This document shows positions 1 through 12,599 of a DNA stretch of 64,000 bases, piece after piece. The notes below the pieces were generated by a model, which saw only the letters and a program-made list of their open reading frames with translations, was not told the DNA's origin and did not search any database. A program made the translations under genes and the position numbers. How positions within the stretch are numbered: the first letter of the stretch is position 1; the number at the start of each line of letters is the position of its first letter. Origin of the DNA: Letharia columbiana (taxonomy: Eukaryota > Ascomycota > Lecanoromycetes > Lecanorales > Parmeliaceae); NCBI RefSeq assembly GCF_014066305.1, contig NW_023501062.1, positions 52,501 through 116,500 of the forward strand, written 5' to 3'.

Positions 1-189
1 AAAATAGTTTTTATACTTAAAATTATTAAGTCTACTACTTTAATATCGTCTAAATATAAATAAAAAATCACTTTTTATAATTTCTAGTATATTAAAATAG
101 ATACTCGCCTAAATTCGAATTCTTTCAATATCGAAGTTTATCTAGATTTTAGATATTCGATTACTCTAGATAATCGTACTTTACTAGCT

Positions 190-500
190 TTCTTATTTAA
201 CTTTAAAAAATAAATTTAAAAGTAAATATCTCTTATATTAATTCGAGATTATAGTAATAAAATTATTAATACTACGAAGTATATTCTTATAAATCTATAT
301 TTTTTAGAAAATCTAAAAGATATAGAAGAAGCTATCTTTACTAAGATATAAATAAAGATTTACTTAATAAATAATCTTAAAATTAATATATTAATTAAAA
401 CGAATATTTTTATATTATATAAGTTTCTATTAGATTATAAGTTATAATTTATTATTATAGATAATTATTAGAATATTAAGATTTCTACTTATTCTATAAT
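190..500 (+). pseudogene. E1 retropepsin-like protease relic
   Basis: In frame fragments the region reads like the aspartic-protease domain found ahead of RT in fungal Gypsy polyproteins. A stretch like GKEAVFTK is followed by hydrophobic strands ending in VDNLRANMLIG-type residues (here INNLKINILIK). In the living protein this domain would cleave the Gag-Pol precursor inside the virus-like particle. The catalytic DSG/DTG triad is not clearly visible and may lie before the window start. Stops and substitutions are all explained by C-to-T or G-to-A changes. The identification rests on the pattern shared with the better preserved E3 copy at 23150-23640. Confidence 0.5.
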
Positions 501-1039
501 AAAGTCTTACTTTTAAATTAAGCGAGTTATAAAAATAAAGTCTATATTTATATTATTTTCTAACTTTATAATAAATATTCTAATTAGCTATTATAGTACG
601 CTCTCTAATAATTATAATTATTTATTTAAATTCGAATTCTTAACTTTTCTTAGAAAAGAAGGCGATATCTTTATTTACATTATGGATTCCGCTATAACTT
701 TTATATAAATAAGAAATTCTATAAAAGTATTAATCTTATTTTCTAGAAATATAAGGCTAAATACTATAGTAGAGTATACTATAAATAAATATTATTAAGT
801 TTCTTATAAGTTAGTAGACTTAGTAGCTTATAAATAATATACTTTAGATTAATTAAAGATAGCTATTATTATCATAGTTATAAATAATTCTATTAATATA
901 AATTATACTACTACGATAGATTTTAATCTTAAATATATACTTTCAAATAGCGTAATTATCTATAGTAAGAATAAGGCTTATTATACTTTTAGCTCTATTA
1001 TAATAGAATTTAAAGATATTTTTATAAATTTAAAAAGTA

Positions 1040-2540
1040 TTATAGATATTTCTAAAGAATAATAAATATCGGTTTTATTAAAGTTAGACGTTAAAGTAAA
1101 ATTATTAAAAGTCTATTTTCTTAATTATAAAGATTAAGAAGTAGTTAATACTACTTTTGATAAGCTATAATAATAAAAAAAGCTTCGCTTTTTTATATAG
1201 CTAACTTTTATAGCTAGCCTTACTTTATAATCTAACAAGATATATTATAAGATTATAAGAAAAGAATTATTATTAATATTCGAGAATTTAATATTATAAT
1301 AAAAGATAATAACTATTTATTATTCTTATAATTATATATTATTATATTAATAATAAAATATATCTATATTTCTATTATAAACGAAGTTATATAATTTTAT
1401 TAATTTAATATAAAGCTTTCTAATAAATATAAATTTATTATTATTAGTTATCGCGGTTAGAAAGAATTTAATATAGTATTTATAGAGATATAAGAAATCT
1501 TTATTATATATATAATATTAGACAAATACCCTACTATATTTACTTTATACTTTTATATATACTTTTATAGACGATATTATTATCTTTAATAGAACTCTTT
1601 AAAAATATAAATCTTATCTTCGATAGCTATTTTAGTTATTATAAGAGAAATATACTTCTCTAATATTAATAAAATTCTTTCTAAGATTTTTATTTATAAT
1701 ATTATTAGAATAATATATTAACTTTCTTAATATATCTATAGTAGAAGAAAAGATTAAGATAATTATTACGCTTTAATTTTTATTAAATCTTTATAATTTA
1801 AAGATCTTTCTTAACTTAATAAAATAACTAAGAAACTCGATTTCTCGCTATATATAGCGTACTTAGTTATTATAAAAATAAAAGACTTCTTTTACTTAAG
1901 TAATAATAACTAAATCTACTACTTTCTTAAATTAATTTAAAGTTACTTCTAAAAAATAACTTATTAAACTTATATATAAGCGAACTTTTATATAGCTACG
2001 CTACGAATTAACTTAAAATAAAATTTCTATCTTTTAGAATTTATAAAATACTTTTCGCTTATCTTTCTTTCTAATATACTTTAATTAAAGGTAGAAATTA
2101 AATATCGATATCGATGCTTTTAAAGTATAAAAATTCGTTATTATAATTTATTATATATAAGAAGAAAAGAAAGTCTTTATTTTAATTAGAGGAGATATAT
2201 AGATTATAATATTTCTAAGTAAATTAATTAATACTATAAAATATAATTATTAATTTATAAAATTTAAAATTATTATTATAATTTAAATAATTTATAAAAT
2301 TAAATATTTAATCGAAGTATTAGAAGTATTATTAATAGTAATTTATATTAATTACTCTACTATAATTTAGATCGCTTAATAAACTATACTTTCTACGTCG
2401 TCTATTAATAAACTAAATCTTTAACTAATTTATACTTCTTAATACTTATTAGAATTTAATCTTATTATATACTATAAGACTAATAAAGTAAATATTATTC
2501 TTAATATATTATTTAAACTTTAAATAAATATAAATTTCGA
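1040..2540 (+). pseudogene. E1 reverse transcriptase and RNase H relic
   Basis: This was the polymerase of a Gypsy Pol protein, copying element RNA into DNA in cytoplasmic particles. The clearest landmark is the RT catalytic box, read as FIDDIIIFN at 1564-1590, the counterpart of the usual Y-[LV]-D-D-I-[LV]-[IV]-[FY]-S. Both aspartates survive here, unlike in most other elements of the window. Upstream, 1190-1500 aligns by eye with the SPAGSPVLFVKKKDG and RYPLPLI segments of Gypsy RT. RNase H follows, ending in NILFKL (2501-2518), a mutated DALSRL motif that closes the domain. Many TAA/TAG codons stand where Gln or Trp is expected. It is non-functional. Confidence 0.85.
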
Positions 2541-2619
2541 AGAGAAGTAAGTAGTACTAGAAAGTCTTTATAAGAGTATTCTAAAATTAAATAAATAAAT
2601 AATATCGCTTAAAGAAATC

Positions 2620-4200
2620 TTAGTCTATTATATAACTTTAATAGAAATAAATAATAACTTTAAAAAACGCCTTATCGAGGCGTATAATAAGAATTCTTAA
2701 TGAATTAAGATTTTTAATTTACTTAATAGCTTAACTTATTAAAAGAACTTCGCTTTTAAAAATATAATAATCTTATTTATAATATAACGCTTAATTATAT
2801 TAATAAGTAATAGTTTTATATTTCTAAGTTAATATAGTAAAAAGTCTTTTAATTAATATATAATTAGAATTTCTATATAGATTTTTATATTATCTACGCT
2901 AGAATCTCGCTATTAATTTATATTAAAAACTTATTAAAGTATCTTTAAACTTATTTAAACTATTACTCGAAGTATTAACTTAATTAAATTAAACGATATT
3001 TTACTTATAGCGAGCTTAATTTAATTTCTACGCTATCGATTTAATTTTATATTATAATAATAAATTTTATTATCGCGCTTTCTTTCTAGAAAGATAAGAA
3101 TATACTTTTTATTAGAATATATAAATTCTTTAAAAGAAAACTTCTTATATTAGAATTTAATGAATAAACTATAATTAAATAGGCGAATACTTTATTTATT
3201 ACTCTAATATCTTATAATTAAAATATTTCTATCGCTATAATTAGCGACCGTAATATTAAGTTTATAAGTATTTTCTAGAAAACTATTTTTAAAAAGCTCG
3301 AAACTATTATAGTAACTTCGATTATTTATTATTTTTAAATAAATAAATAATTAAAAAGAATAAATTAGATTATCGAGATTATTTTATAATTTTATCTTAC
3401 TATTAATATAAATAACTAGTTAAATATATTTTTATTTCTTTAAATATACTTTAATAACTTAATTATATTAACGAGATTTATATTAAATAAAATCGTCTAT
3501 AAATTTCGAGTATAAGATACTCTAAGGCTACTTATAGACTTATCGTTAGAGAATCTTAATTAACTATATTTTATTAAATAAGAGAAAACTAATAATACTA
3601 TTACTTTCGCTAATACTATAATAAAAACTCGCTACAATAGTAATTATAAAGCTATTAATCTTTATAAAAAATTATTAGTTTATCTAAGGCTATATTATAG
3701 CTACTTTATTCTTAATATTAATCTTAAGCTTTTTAATTAGAGAGTTAAACTATTTAAGATATTAGAGAAAATCGAAAATCTTATTCTATCGACTAAATCT
3801 TTTAAATATTATATATATTTATTCTATAATATCTATAGTCTAATTAAAACCTACTTTAGATTAATCTAAAGATTTTTATTATAAAAAACTATATCCGCTA
3901 TAGCTAGTAAAGAAAGAAGAAGAATAAATAGATCTAGATCTTACTATTAGATTTCTATTATTTAAAATCGATAAACTAAGTAATAGATAAAGAATTAAAA
4001 GAAATATTAAATATCTAATATATTAGAAAGATAGTAATAAGAAGTATAATACTTAATATCTACTATATACTCTCTCGAAAATAAAAGATCTTATAGTAGA
4101 ATACGACGCTCGAATTTCTATTGATTTTATAAGAAATTATCGAGAAAAGAAGAAAGTACTTACTTTATTAACTTCTAAAGCTAACGCTATCGAGAATTAA
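2620..4200 (+). pseudogene. E1 integrase, GPY/F module and chromodomain relic
   Basis: Integrase inserted the cDNA into the genome, and the chromodomain would have steered it to marked chromatin. The linker at 2620-2700 reads ITLIEINNNFKKRLIEAY and is homologous to the exact place where the LINE entered E3. A zinc-binding region and a catalytic core follow; FIIALS is visible near 3065 and a degraded STAYHPQTDGQ-type motif near 3310. The GPY/F module is at about 3610-3860 (YLRLYYSYFI, LFNQRVKLFKILEKIENL). The chromodomain is at about 3990-4110 (IKYLIY, KDSNKKYNT, LSKIKDLIVEYDA). The coding relic ends near 4200. Confidence 0.8.
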
Positions 4201-4511
4201 GCTATTACTACTAGAAAACGTAGCTATTCTTATAAGGAGAATTATACTTTCTAGAAAAGATCTACTTCTATAATTTAAATTATAATAAAAGTATTAATTT
4301 TCGTAAAGAATACGATTTCGCCGTTTATATTACCACCTACTTCGCTATTAAATCCTTTTACTATTTCTACTACTCCGCCGTAATATATAACTTCTTACTT
4401 AATAAAACGTCTTTCGAGAAAAACTATTCTTATTAAAAAGGGGTTTCTTTTATAGAAGTAGAATCTTACTATAAGAAGAAAGAAAGTCCGTGCTTTATTA
4501 GAAGAAACGAC

Positions 4512-4579
4512 TTTCTTTACTTATAGCGAGAGCCTATGGAAAGCTTAAAGAAATAAATTTCTTTACTTATAGCGAGAGC
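4512..4579 (+). repeat. Short direct repeat in the E1 3' tail
   Basis: Two identical 22-bp copies (tttctttacttatagcgaga plus gc) lie at 4512-4533 and 4558-4579, 46 bp apart. The core ttatagcgagagcgttatct recurs at 33951-33970 in the 3' tail of E3, so it is a conserved non-coding part of this Gypsy family just upstream of, or inside, the LTR. The GC-rich core contains no CpA or TpG, which may be why it escaped RIP. A polypurine stretch at 4472-4486 (aagaagaaagaaag) lies just upstream and is a candidate primer for plus-strand synthesis. The function of the repeat is unknown. Confidence 0.6.
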
Positions 4580-4783
4580 GTTATCTTTCTTTTATTCTTC
4601 TTAATATATATTATAAATTATACTTATAATAGAGAGCTAGTAGCTAATAGCTTAATATAGCTTAACATTAAGATATACTTAGATAACTAGATTTCATAAA
4701 GAAGAATCATCTTTATTACCACTCAAGAAACGTCTTTCTCAGAAATGAGATTTCTAAGGATCTTATGCTATCATAACAAATAC

Positions 4784-5405
4784 GCTATTATTTAATTCAA
4801 TAGAGAGAAGATCTAACTTCTTTATATATTTTAAGAAATATTAATATTAGACTTAAGGGGATTACTTTAGATTATAAAATATCTTATTTAGCTTATAAAT
4901 CTTAATATTATTTTTATTAAAGCTATTAAATTAGTATATATAAATTTCTTTTTTTATATTATTATATAGAAAGATAGTTTTAATACTTATTTACTTTAAA
5001 TCTTAATTTAAAGTAATTATAAATATAAAAATTATCTTATAATTTATAGACTTTATTATTAATATAAAAGTGTTATAATAGTTATAGTCCTTTTATTATT
5101 CGAATCCTCGGATAATCTAGCGTATCTTATAGCGGGTAATTTCTTTATTAAAGTCTTATTTTAAGATATAGACTTATTTATCTTTTAGAATATAAGTCTT
5201 AAAAAGCGCCTAGATAAGATACTAAGTGTTATTATCTATAAGAGATTTATAATTATTTTTTATAGAAAGTTTCTAATTTATTCGAGATAGCTAATTAGAT
5301 TAGTCTACTTATAAATAATAGATTTAAAAATATTTAATTTATTAATATAATTTATAAATAGAGTAAATATTATAAAGGTTTTTAAAAGAGAGTTAGGGGA
5401 TAAAT
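4784..5405 (-). pseudogene. E0 Copia reverse transcriptase relic
   Basis: Read on the minus strand this is the N-terminal half of a Ty1/Copia RT. It opens near 5290 with YKSLIDNNT (usual EY.SL.ENNTW), then RYKIR..RGFE near 5110, then ISIKTIFLYNNIKKEIY at about 4930-4985 (usual QMDVKTAFLNGDLEEEIY), then KLNKIFYNLKQSP near 4865-4900 (usual RL.KSLYGLKQAPR). The domain stops abruptly at 4784, where E1 begins, before the YVDD box. The first about 100 bases (5405 to 5300) belong to the linker between integrase and RT. The rest of the RT and the 3' LTR should lie to the left of E1, outside the window. Confidence 0.8.
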
Positions 5406-5566
5406 TGTTATGGCCATAGCTATATCTGTCGATATTACGGCTTAATACGGCTTGATATAACTTAGCGCTTAATATAGCTTAGCACTCGATACTTTAACTA
5501 TAGCTTTTCTTAGAAGAATATTATACCTTTATATTAAAATATTATACTTATACTTATAATATAATA
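5406..5566 (+). repeat. E2 5' LTR
   Basis: The LTR begins tgttatggccatagc. It aligns with 15181-15343 over about 160 bp, nearly all differences being C/T or G/A as RIP produces. It contains a short internal repeat (cttaatacggctt, cttgatataactt, cttaatatagctt). Beyond 5566 (tataatataata) the two copies stop aligning, so I end it there. A weaker similarity (tatctagctatt against tatctagttata) leaves open a longer LTR of 210-225 bp. This copy keeps some CA and TG and is less mutated than its partner. Confidence 0.75.
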
Positions 5567-8500
5567 TCTAATAGTAATACTAGTATTCGATTCGAAGATA
5601 ATATATCTAGCTATTATTTTAAATCGAGGTTATTTTAATAGTAAACTAATCGATAAATATCTTAAAGGATTTCGAAGTGCATTAGTCGCTTTCGCTTACA
5701 TCTATTCTATTACTTTAAACTCCACTATTTTTAAAATTATTATTTATTATTTTTTAGATATAATTATATTATATTAAGAAGTCTAAAAAGATATATATTA
5801 ATTTATTAAAGCTTTAATTAAGTTAACTTCGAATATATAGATAATTAATAAGATTCTAAAACTATTATTTTAGCTATATAAATTTCTAAATACGAAGTTA
5901 TTTTAAAAGAACTCGAATCTTATTAATCTCGCTAATATTTATATTATTAGATATCTTATTAGAAATAATTTTAAATTCTCTCGATTATATATAGATCGTT
6001 AATATTTTAGCTAGTCTATCTTTTAAATAAAAGATTTAAAAGATTTTTAATTAATTTTATACTTCTTTAAATAAGATATTAATTAGATTTAGAATCTTTT
6101 AAGATTATTTTTATTTACAAAAATAACTCTAAAAGTTTTATTAATATCTATTTTATTTTTAATAAAAATAGAAGAACTTATTAAAATTGAAAGAAATAAT
6201 CTTCTTAACTCTAGAAATCGTTTTAATATAAACTTTAATAACTTTATATCTATTAAATCTTCTAAAGTTATAAAAAAACGTTTAATAATATATTTAGATA
6301 TTATAGATTATATAGCTAACTAAGTTAAAGAGTTAATTAAAATTTAAAAAAATTCGAGAAATTTATAATATTTTAAAAATATCTATTAACGAGATTATAT
6401 GATTATTCTAATAATTATTAATAGATTAATTAAAAAGAAGCTAGGCTATAAGCTATCTTTTCTATATAAATCTCTAATTAATATTAATATAAATACTACC
6501 CGCGCTATTTATCGACTTCTATTAGAGGCTAAAAAGAAGTTTTATTAATTCGAAATCGATTAATAACTTCTAAATTAAGAGTTAACTTAATATATATTAA
6601 ACGACTAAGAAGATTTTTAAATTTAGCTTAATATAGTAAGAGAAGAATTAGAAAAATCGAGTACTCTTGATCTATCCTTCGAACTTATAAACGAATTTAT
6701 TAATTATTATTTATTATTAATCGCTAAATAATTATTCTTAACTCTAAGACTTTTTATAACGATATTAAAGATTACTTTTATAAGTACTAGCTCTTCTTAA
6801 TAAAATATATACTTTAATACTTCGCGCTTAAAAGATAAAAGCTATTAAAAATTATCGAGATTAAAAAATAAATCGCTTAGATTTATATAATTAGAAAGTT
6901 AAAAAAGAATTAATTAGATATATATTTAAAAGATTTATAAATTCGATAAACTCTCTAGCTATTAATCCCTTATCTTAATATTAATTAACTCCTCGAATTA
7001 CTATCTTTTTATCTCGCTAGAATATAAGATCGAAAGATCTAGAAATTCGTTTAAATCTTCTTTTAGAAATTCGTTAAAATTTAAAATCCTAAGAATTTAT
7101 TTAAGAATTTTATTAATAATTAAAGAAGTTTAATTGTTTTATAATTAAGAATAAGTTAGCTTACTTATAGATAAGAGTTATTTAATAAGATACGAAGCTT
7201 TATCGAAGCCGTAATCTCGATCTTAGATCTAAGTTTATTTCTAGAGAAAATTATCGCTTAAAATTAATTTTAGATCGCTATTAAAATTAAAATAATCGTC
7301 TATCTTAGAAATATAATTACTTATATACTTAAAATAATCGCCTCTCTTGAGAATATAAAAACTTTTAAAATAATCTTTAATTATATAAGTATCTAAATTA
7401 TTAGAAACCTTCGAATTAATAAAGAACTTCGAAGCTTTATTCGAAAAACGTTATAATATTTAATTCTCAAAAATACTTCGCGGTCTTCTTTATTTATCGT
7501 TTTCGATATATCGCGAAACTAAAAAATAACGTTTTTATTTTTTTAAATACTCTTAATATATTTAGAGAAAGATACTTTAGAATAGTATAATAATCTCTCT
7601 ATAAGAGTTCGCTAGAAGATAAATTATAGTTTAGTAATATAGAAAGATAAGCTTCTTTAAGAGTATTAACTAAATTATTTTAAATCTCTAAAAAAAACGA
7701 AAAAGATAAAGTTTTAATTTGATAATTTTTTTATTACGCTAAGTTAATACTTAATAAGAAAAACTAATTATTTACATAACGTCGAAGTTATTAATAAAAA
7801 TATAATTATTAGATATCTCTAATAAGAGCTAGATATAAATTTAGCTCTCGCTATATCTATATATAAAGAGAAAGATATAATTAAGAATTTTAATAGATAA
7901 GTTTATAATAATAAGATAGCGACGAAGCGCGTTTATAAGATAAATAAGTCTTACTAAAAGCTTAATTTATTAATAGCTTTAATATTAATTAGAGTTTAAT
8001 AATTCTTTAAAAATCTAATAATAAAAAAATTAGTTTAGACTATAAAGTTTAAATTTAAAATTAATTTAAATATTAGATCTAAGCGGTTATTAAAGATATC
8101 TAAAATTAAAGAAAATAAATATCAATTTAAAAAGTTATTATCTCGTTTTTATAGATATTATAGCGGAGATTATTAAGATAATAATTATCGAGAAAAGTAG
8201 TTAAAAGATTATAAAGATTAATTTAAAATAAATAGATATTAATAAAGATAATAATAATAATAAGAATTATAACGAGAGAGAAGAGAAAGATCTTAATATT
8301 TATAATCTTAAGATTTATATAGTTTTAAAAGCTCTAATTAAAAAGAAAAACTAAAGGGAATTCTCTTAAAGCTTCTAACTAGTAATCGAGATTTATTTAA
8401 AGAGAACTTTATTATTATATTAGCTATAAAAATATCTTTAAATACTATATTAAACCCTCGATATTATTTATAAATATCTTTTAAAAATATTAATAATTTA

Positions 8501-8900
8501 AATCTCGCTTTAATATTAATTATAAATATAGAATTAGAAAATAATAATAAATATAATATAGTATTTAAGAAGTTTTCTAGTATTATAAATAGTTATTATA
8601 ATAAAGATAAATAAATATATAATTTTTATATTAATTTTAACTCTAAAGTATTCTTAATATCTAATTAATATTATTTAAGATTTTTTAATTAAAATAAAGT
8701 TTATTTTATATTTAATAAAAGAAGACTTCGCTATAAAGAAGTAGAAGCTAATATATTATTATCGCGGGATTATATATACTTCTCTATTAATATATATATA
8801 GTAATCGAGAAGAAACTAATAGTCTTAAGAGAATTTTATATTATATTTAATTTATTTTATAATATAATTATTAATATTAATATTCTAAAATTAAATAAAA
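5567..8900 (+). pseudogene. E2 5' leader, gag and protease region relic
   Basis: After the LTR there is a leader of about 200 bp in which no primer-binding site can be picked out. The plus-strand frames from about 5750 then read as a charged, helix-rich Gag, the particle shell protein. At 8150-8190 a motif reads as YRYYSGDYxDNNY, which becomes a zinc-knuckle-like C-x2-C-x3-H-x4-C if tat is taken as mutated tgt or cat. It is followed by a Lys/Arg/Gln-rich tail to 8300. The protease should lie at about 8400-8900, but I cannot point to its active-site triad. Gag identity is inferred from position and the knuckle. Confidence 0.55.
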
Positions 8901-9149
8901 TAAATATTTAATAGAAAGAATTTAATCTTATTATTATAGAAAATAAAAATAAGATTTTTATTCGAGTAACTCGAAAAATTTTAAGAATTAAAATTAAGAT
9001 TTTAAAGTTATTATTTATATCTATATTATTAATAAAGATAAAAAATTTATAAATATCGAAGTAAAGAAAGATTAATATCTACGCTATATTACTTACGATT
9101 TTTTAATTAAATATAAATTAAAATATTTCTATTTAATATCGATCTCTAA

Positions 9150-10900
9150 TATCGAGATATTTTTATTTATTTAAATTTATTTTTATTATTAATTTTTAGC
9201 TTAGAATCTTTATATTAGATATTTAAATTATAATTAATAATAATCTTTAAACTATTTCTATAGCTAATTTTAAAAGAATAATTTATTAAAGTCTATAAGG
9301 GCTAGTTATTAAAAAGATTATCTATTCTTTAAGACTTAATTAAGTCTATAAAGATAGATTTTTATTTCGTCGACGTTTTTATAGAAAAGTTTAAAAAGAA
9401 ATTAGATATATTATATATTATAGATTTTTTAAAAGAAGTTATAATATTATAGATAGATATTTCTAAATATTAAAGATTAAAATATAAAAAATAAATTAAA
9501 AAGATATTTAAAAAATATTAATTACTATTTCGATCTAGCCTAAGACATTTTAATAATAGAATCGAAATATTAATATCTTTTAAAGATAAGATTAATTTCG
9601 CTAAACTTAAATAAAATCTTTTTAATCTATCTTAACGAGATTATTAAGCTATAGATTTTATTTTAAATTCGCTAATAGAGTAAAATTATATAAAGAAGAT
9701 ACCTCTAGAAATTTCTTTTACTATCTTCTTATCGACTTTTATAATATAAAAAAATAATAAATCTTAAATTAATTAATTTAAGAAAGATAAATACTAAATT
9801 ATATTTTAACGTTTATTTATTTTCTAAGTAGAATATTATATTAAAAGCTTTAGGCGAATTAATAATCTTCTTATTCGTTAATCTAATTAAAGATTTTTTC
9901 TAATAATCTATTAAACCTTCGAATTAATAAAAAACTATTTTTATTAATCTTTATCGAGAATAAGAATAATTAAAGATCTCTATTATAGGTCTTATAAATA
10001 CTCTAAATTTTTTCTAATATCGAATAAAAAGACTTCTCGTCTTATATCTTTAGTAATTTATTCTAATCTATATTAACGATATTATTATTTTTTCGATATT
10101 TCTTAATAATTATATTAAATATCTTAATTAGATATTAGATTTACTAGAAAAGAACGAGATAACTCTCTTACTCTTTAAATATTATTTTATATATTTAAAT
10201 ATTACCGCTTTAGAATATTATATCTTTAAACTTAATCTTAATATTATAAAAGAAAAAATTAAAGCGATTTAAAAAATAATCTTTTTAAAAAATCTTAGAT
10301 AATTAGAGATCGATTTAAGTTTCTTTAACTATTATTATAAATTTATAAAATATTATATAGCTATCGCTAGATCTTTAATTAAATTTAAAATTAAAGATTT
10401 TAAAAAAAGCTTTAATAAGAATAGATCTCGATAAAATTATATAAAGAAGAAATAATTTTTTATTAATATTAATTTAGATCTAGTAAAGATAGCTAAAGTT
10501 TTTAAATTAAATAACTTTATTATTAAAGAAATAAATTTATAAATTAACTTAGAATATTATAAAGTCTAAGAAATATTAAAAAATAAACTATATAACGTAT
10601 TAATACTCGTTTTCTTAAACTTTAATTATTTATTTATATTATATATCGATAATAATAAGAAGAAAGATTATAAAATAATATTATATTAAGTTAATATTAA
10701 TAAAATTAAATAATTAATTTTATTTCTATCGCGCGATCTTAATAACGTTAAGATTTAATATTAGATTATAAAGCTAAAGATTAATATTCTAATTTAAATA
10801 TTAATTAAGCTTTTTTAATTTTTTAATAATAGAGATTTTACGATAATTACTAATTATATTATTTTAAAATCTACTTTTTAAAATAAAATTAATAATTATC
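9150..10900 (+). pseudogene. E2 reverse transcriptase and RNase H relic
   Basis: The RT catalytic box reads YINDIIIFS at 10069-10095. The first aspartate of YIDD has become Asn through TpG-to-TpA, exactly the RIP change. Immediately after it comes IFLNNYIKYLN, the counterpart of the Gypsy segment (K)TLEEHVEHL, and then a region matching the thumb (LLEKNEITLLLFKYYF for the usual L.KCHF). RNase H follows to about 10900. The frame is interrupted by many TAA/TAG codons. The protein would have been the replicase of the element; it is now dead both by stops and by loss of a catalytic aspartate. Confidence 0.85.
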
Positions 10901-11219
10901 GATTTATTCAATTAAATAAGTAAATTTTATACTTATCGACTTTTTAATTTAAAATAAAAATTATATATAAAATTAGAAAAACTTATAATAACGTCGATAA
11001 ACTATTTTAGCTTTTTATTAAAAACTTATTTATAGAAAAAGCGTTAATAATAAATCTAGATATAACTAGCGTTTTTTCTATAGTAGTAATATAAGTCGAA
11101 AAGAAATTCCTTAATAAAATTTCTACGACTTTATTTAATAATTTATATTTTAATTATATTTATAAATAAATTTAGAAGTAAGTAAAGAAGATCGAAGATT
11201 TAGAACTTAATGTATAAAT

Positions 11220-12560
11220 TATTTATTAGTTCTATTATCTTAATATTAACTCGAGATTACTCTATATACTAAATAAGAAATTAAATTACTTATATATTCT
11301 CGAAAAATTAATTTATAAAGTCTTAAAGTATAATTATAATTATTATACTTATAAAGATATATATCGAGTATATAATTAACTTTATAGCTCGATTTACTTT
11401 TTAAAGATATAAAAAGTAATTTAAAAATATATCGATAATTATCTAGTATATTAATTATTAAAATTCTTTCGATAATTATTATATAAATAATTTTAACTAG
11501 TAAGAAGTTCTTAATAATTATTAAAAGAATTATTTATAAACTTTATAATTAGATTATCTTTAACTCTTAATAAATATAATTATATTCTAATAATTATTAA
11601 TAAATTCTTTAAATTTATTTAATTAATATTAAGTAATAAAAAAGATATAATAGAAGTTTAGGCGGCTCGATATTTCGATTAGATCTATAGATTTTAAAAA
11701 ATTCTCTATAAATTAATCTTCGATCGAGATCTTAAATTTATTAATATATTCTAAAGAATATTATTTTTAAAATATAAGATAATACTTAAAATAATAATAG
11801 TTTATTATTCTTCGATAAATAGGTAAATAAAATATATAAATTAAATAATAGAGATAATTTTATAATATCTACTTATCGATAAATATAAGAAGAATTAAGA
11901 TACTCTACTATCGAAAGTTAAGTATTTCCTAAATATCGTAAAAAACGCCTCAACTTTTATTATCTCTTTTAAAATTCTTTATAAAATTAAATTTAGAGAT
12001 TTTCTAATAAATATAATTTTAAATAAAGACTTATTATTTCTAAACTTTATTAAGATTTAAAAAATAATTTATAATAATACTTCTAACGCTATTAAGCTTA
12101 TATAAATTAAGATAGCTATTTAATATAATATTAAATATAAAATCTTAAATCTAATTAATAATATATATCTTAAATTAACTAAAACTAGAAAAGTAGACTA
12201 TTATATCTTAAAGAATTTCTTATTATTTATTAAGAAAGTCGATTTATATAAAATTCTTAAAAAGATTAATACTTTAATTTATAAGCTAAAACTTCTATTA
12301 AATATATCTAAAGTTTATTTAATTATTTTAATTATTTATCTAAAGTAAATTAAGTTAAACTCTTTTAATAGAGAGATATCTCTCTTTATATTTATAATTA
12401 TTAAGAGATAAAAGAAGTATATAATAGAGAAGATTATACGTTAGAAAAAACGAGAAAAGAAGAATAAATATTAAGTACGCTAAAAAGGGTACTTCGAAAC
12501 TATTTAAAAATCTACGAATATACTTTAAGAGAATATATTAAAAATAATTAAGAAATTCGA
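11220..12560 (+). pseudogene. E2 integrase and chromodomain relic
   Basis: The integrase core is well recognisable. IINKFFKFIQ (near 11600) corresponds to VDRFSK with the first catalytic Asp mutated to Asn. LIFDRDLKF (near 11716) corresponds to ISDRDPKF and keeps its Asp. YYSSINRQIKQIYK (near 11800) corresponds to YHPQTDGQTERTN. The chromodomain follows at about 12445-12540: Arg/Lys-rich REKKNKY, then QVRxKGYFETIxKSTNIL, the counterpart of YLVKWKGYPxxxxTWEPxxNL. A chromodomain after integrase places E2 in the chromoviruses. Confidence 0.85.
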
Positions 12561-12599
12561 AAAGTTAAGAATATGAAAATAAGATTATAGATTCTCGCT

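Larger units (their letters stand above)
1..4778 (+). mobile_element. E1: Ty3/Gypsy chromovirus relic, 5' end outside the window
   Basis: This is the 3' two-thirds of a Gypsy retrotransposon. Read through RIP stops, the plus strand gives, in order, a retropepsin-like domain, RT, RNase H, integrase, GPY/F module and chromodomain, followed by a non-coding tail. The right edge is placed at 4778 because the minus-strand Copia RT reading (E0) breaks exactly there, after the residues NSVFV, and because E1 ends in TAACA, a typical LTR terminus. The 5 bases after it, aatac (4779-4783), would be the target duplication, but the partner copy is off the window. The LTR start is not resolved; it lies somewhere between about 4490 and 4650. 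The last 100 bases still contain CA and TG and so are less mutated than the body. Domain identities are certain at family level; the boundary is inferred. Confidence 0.85.
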
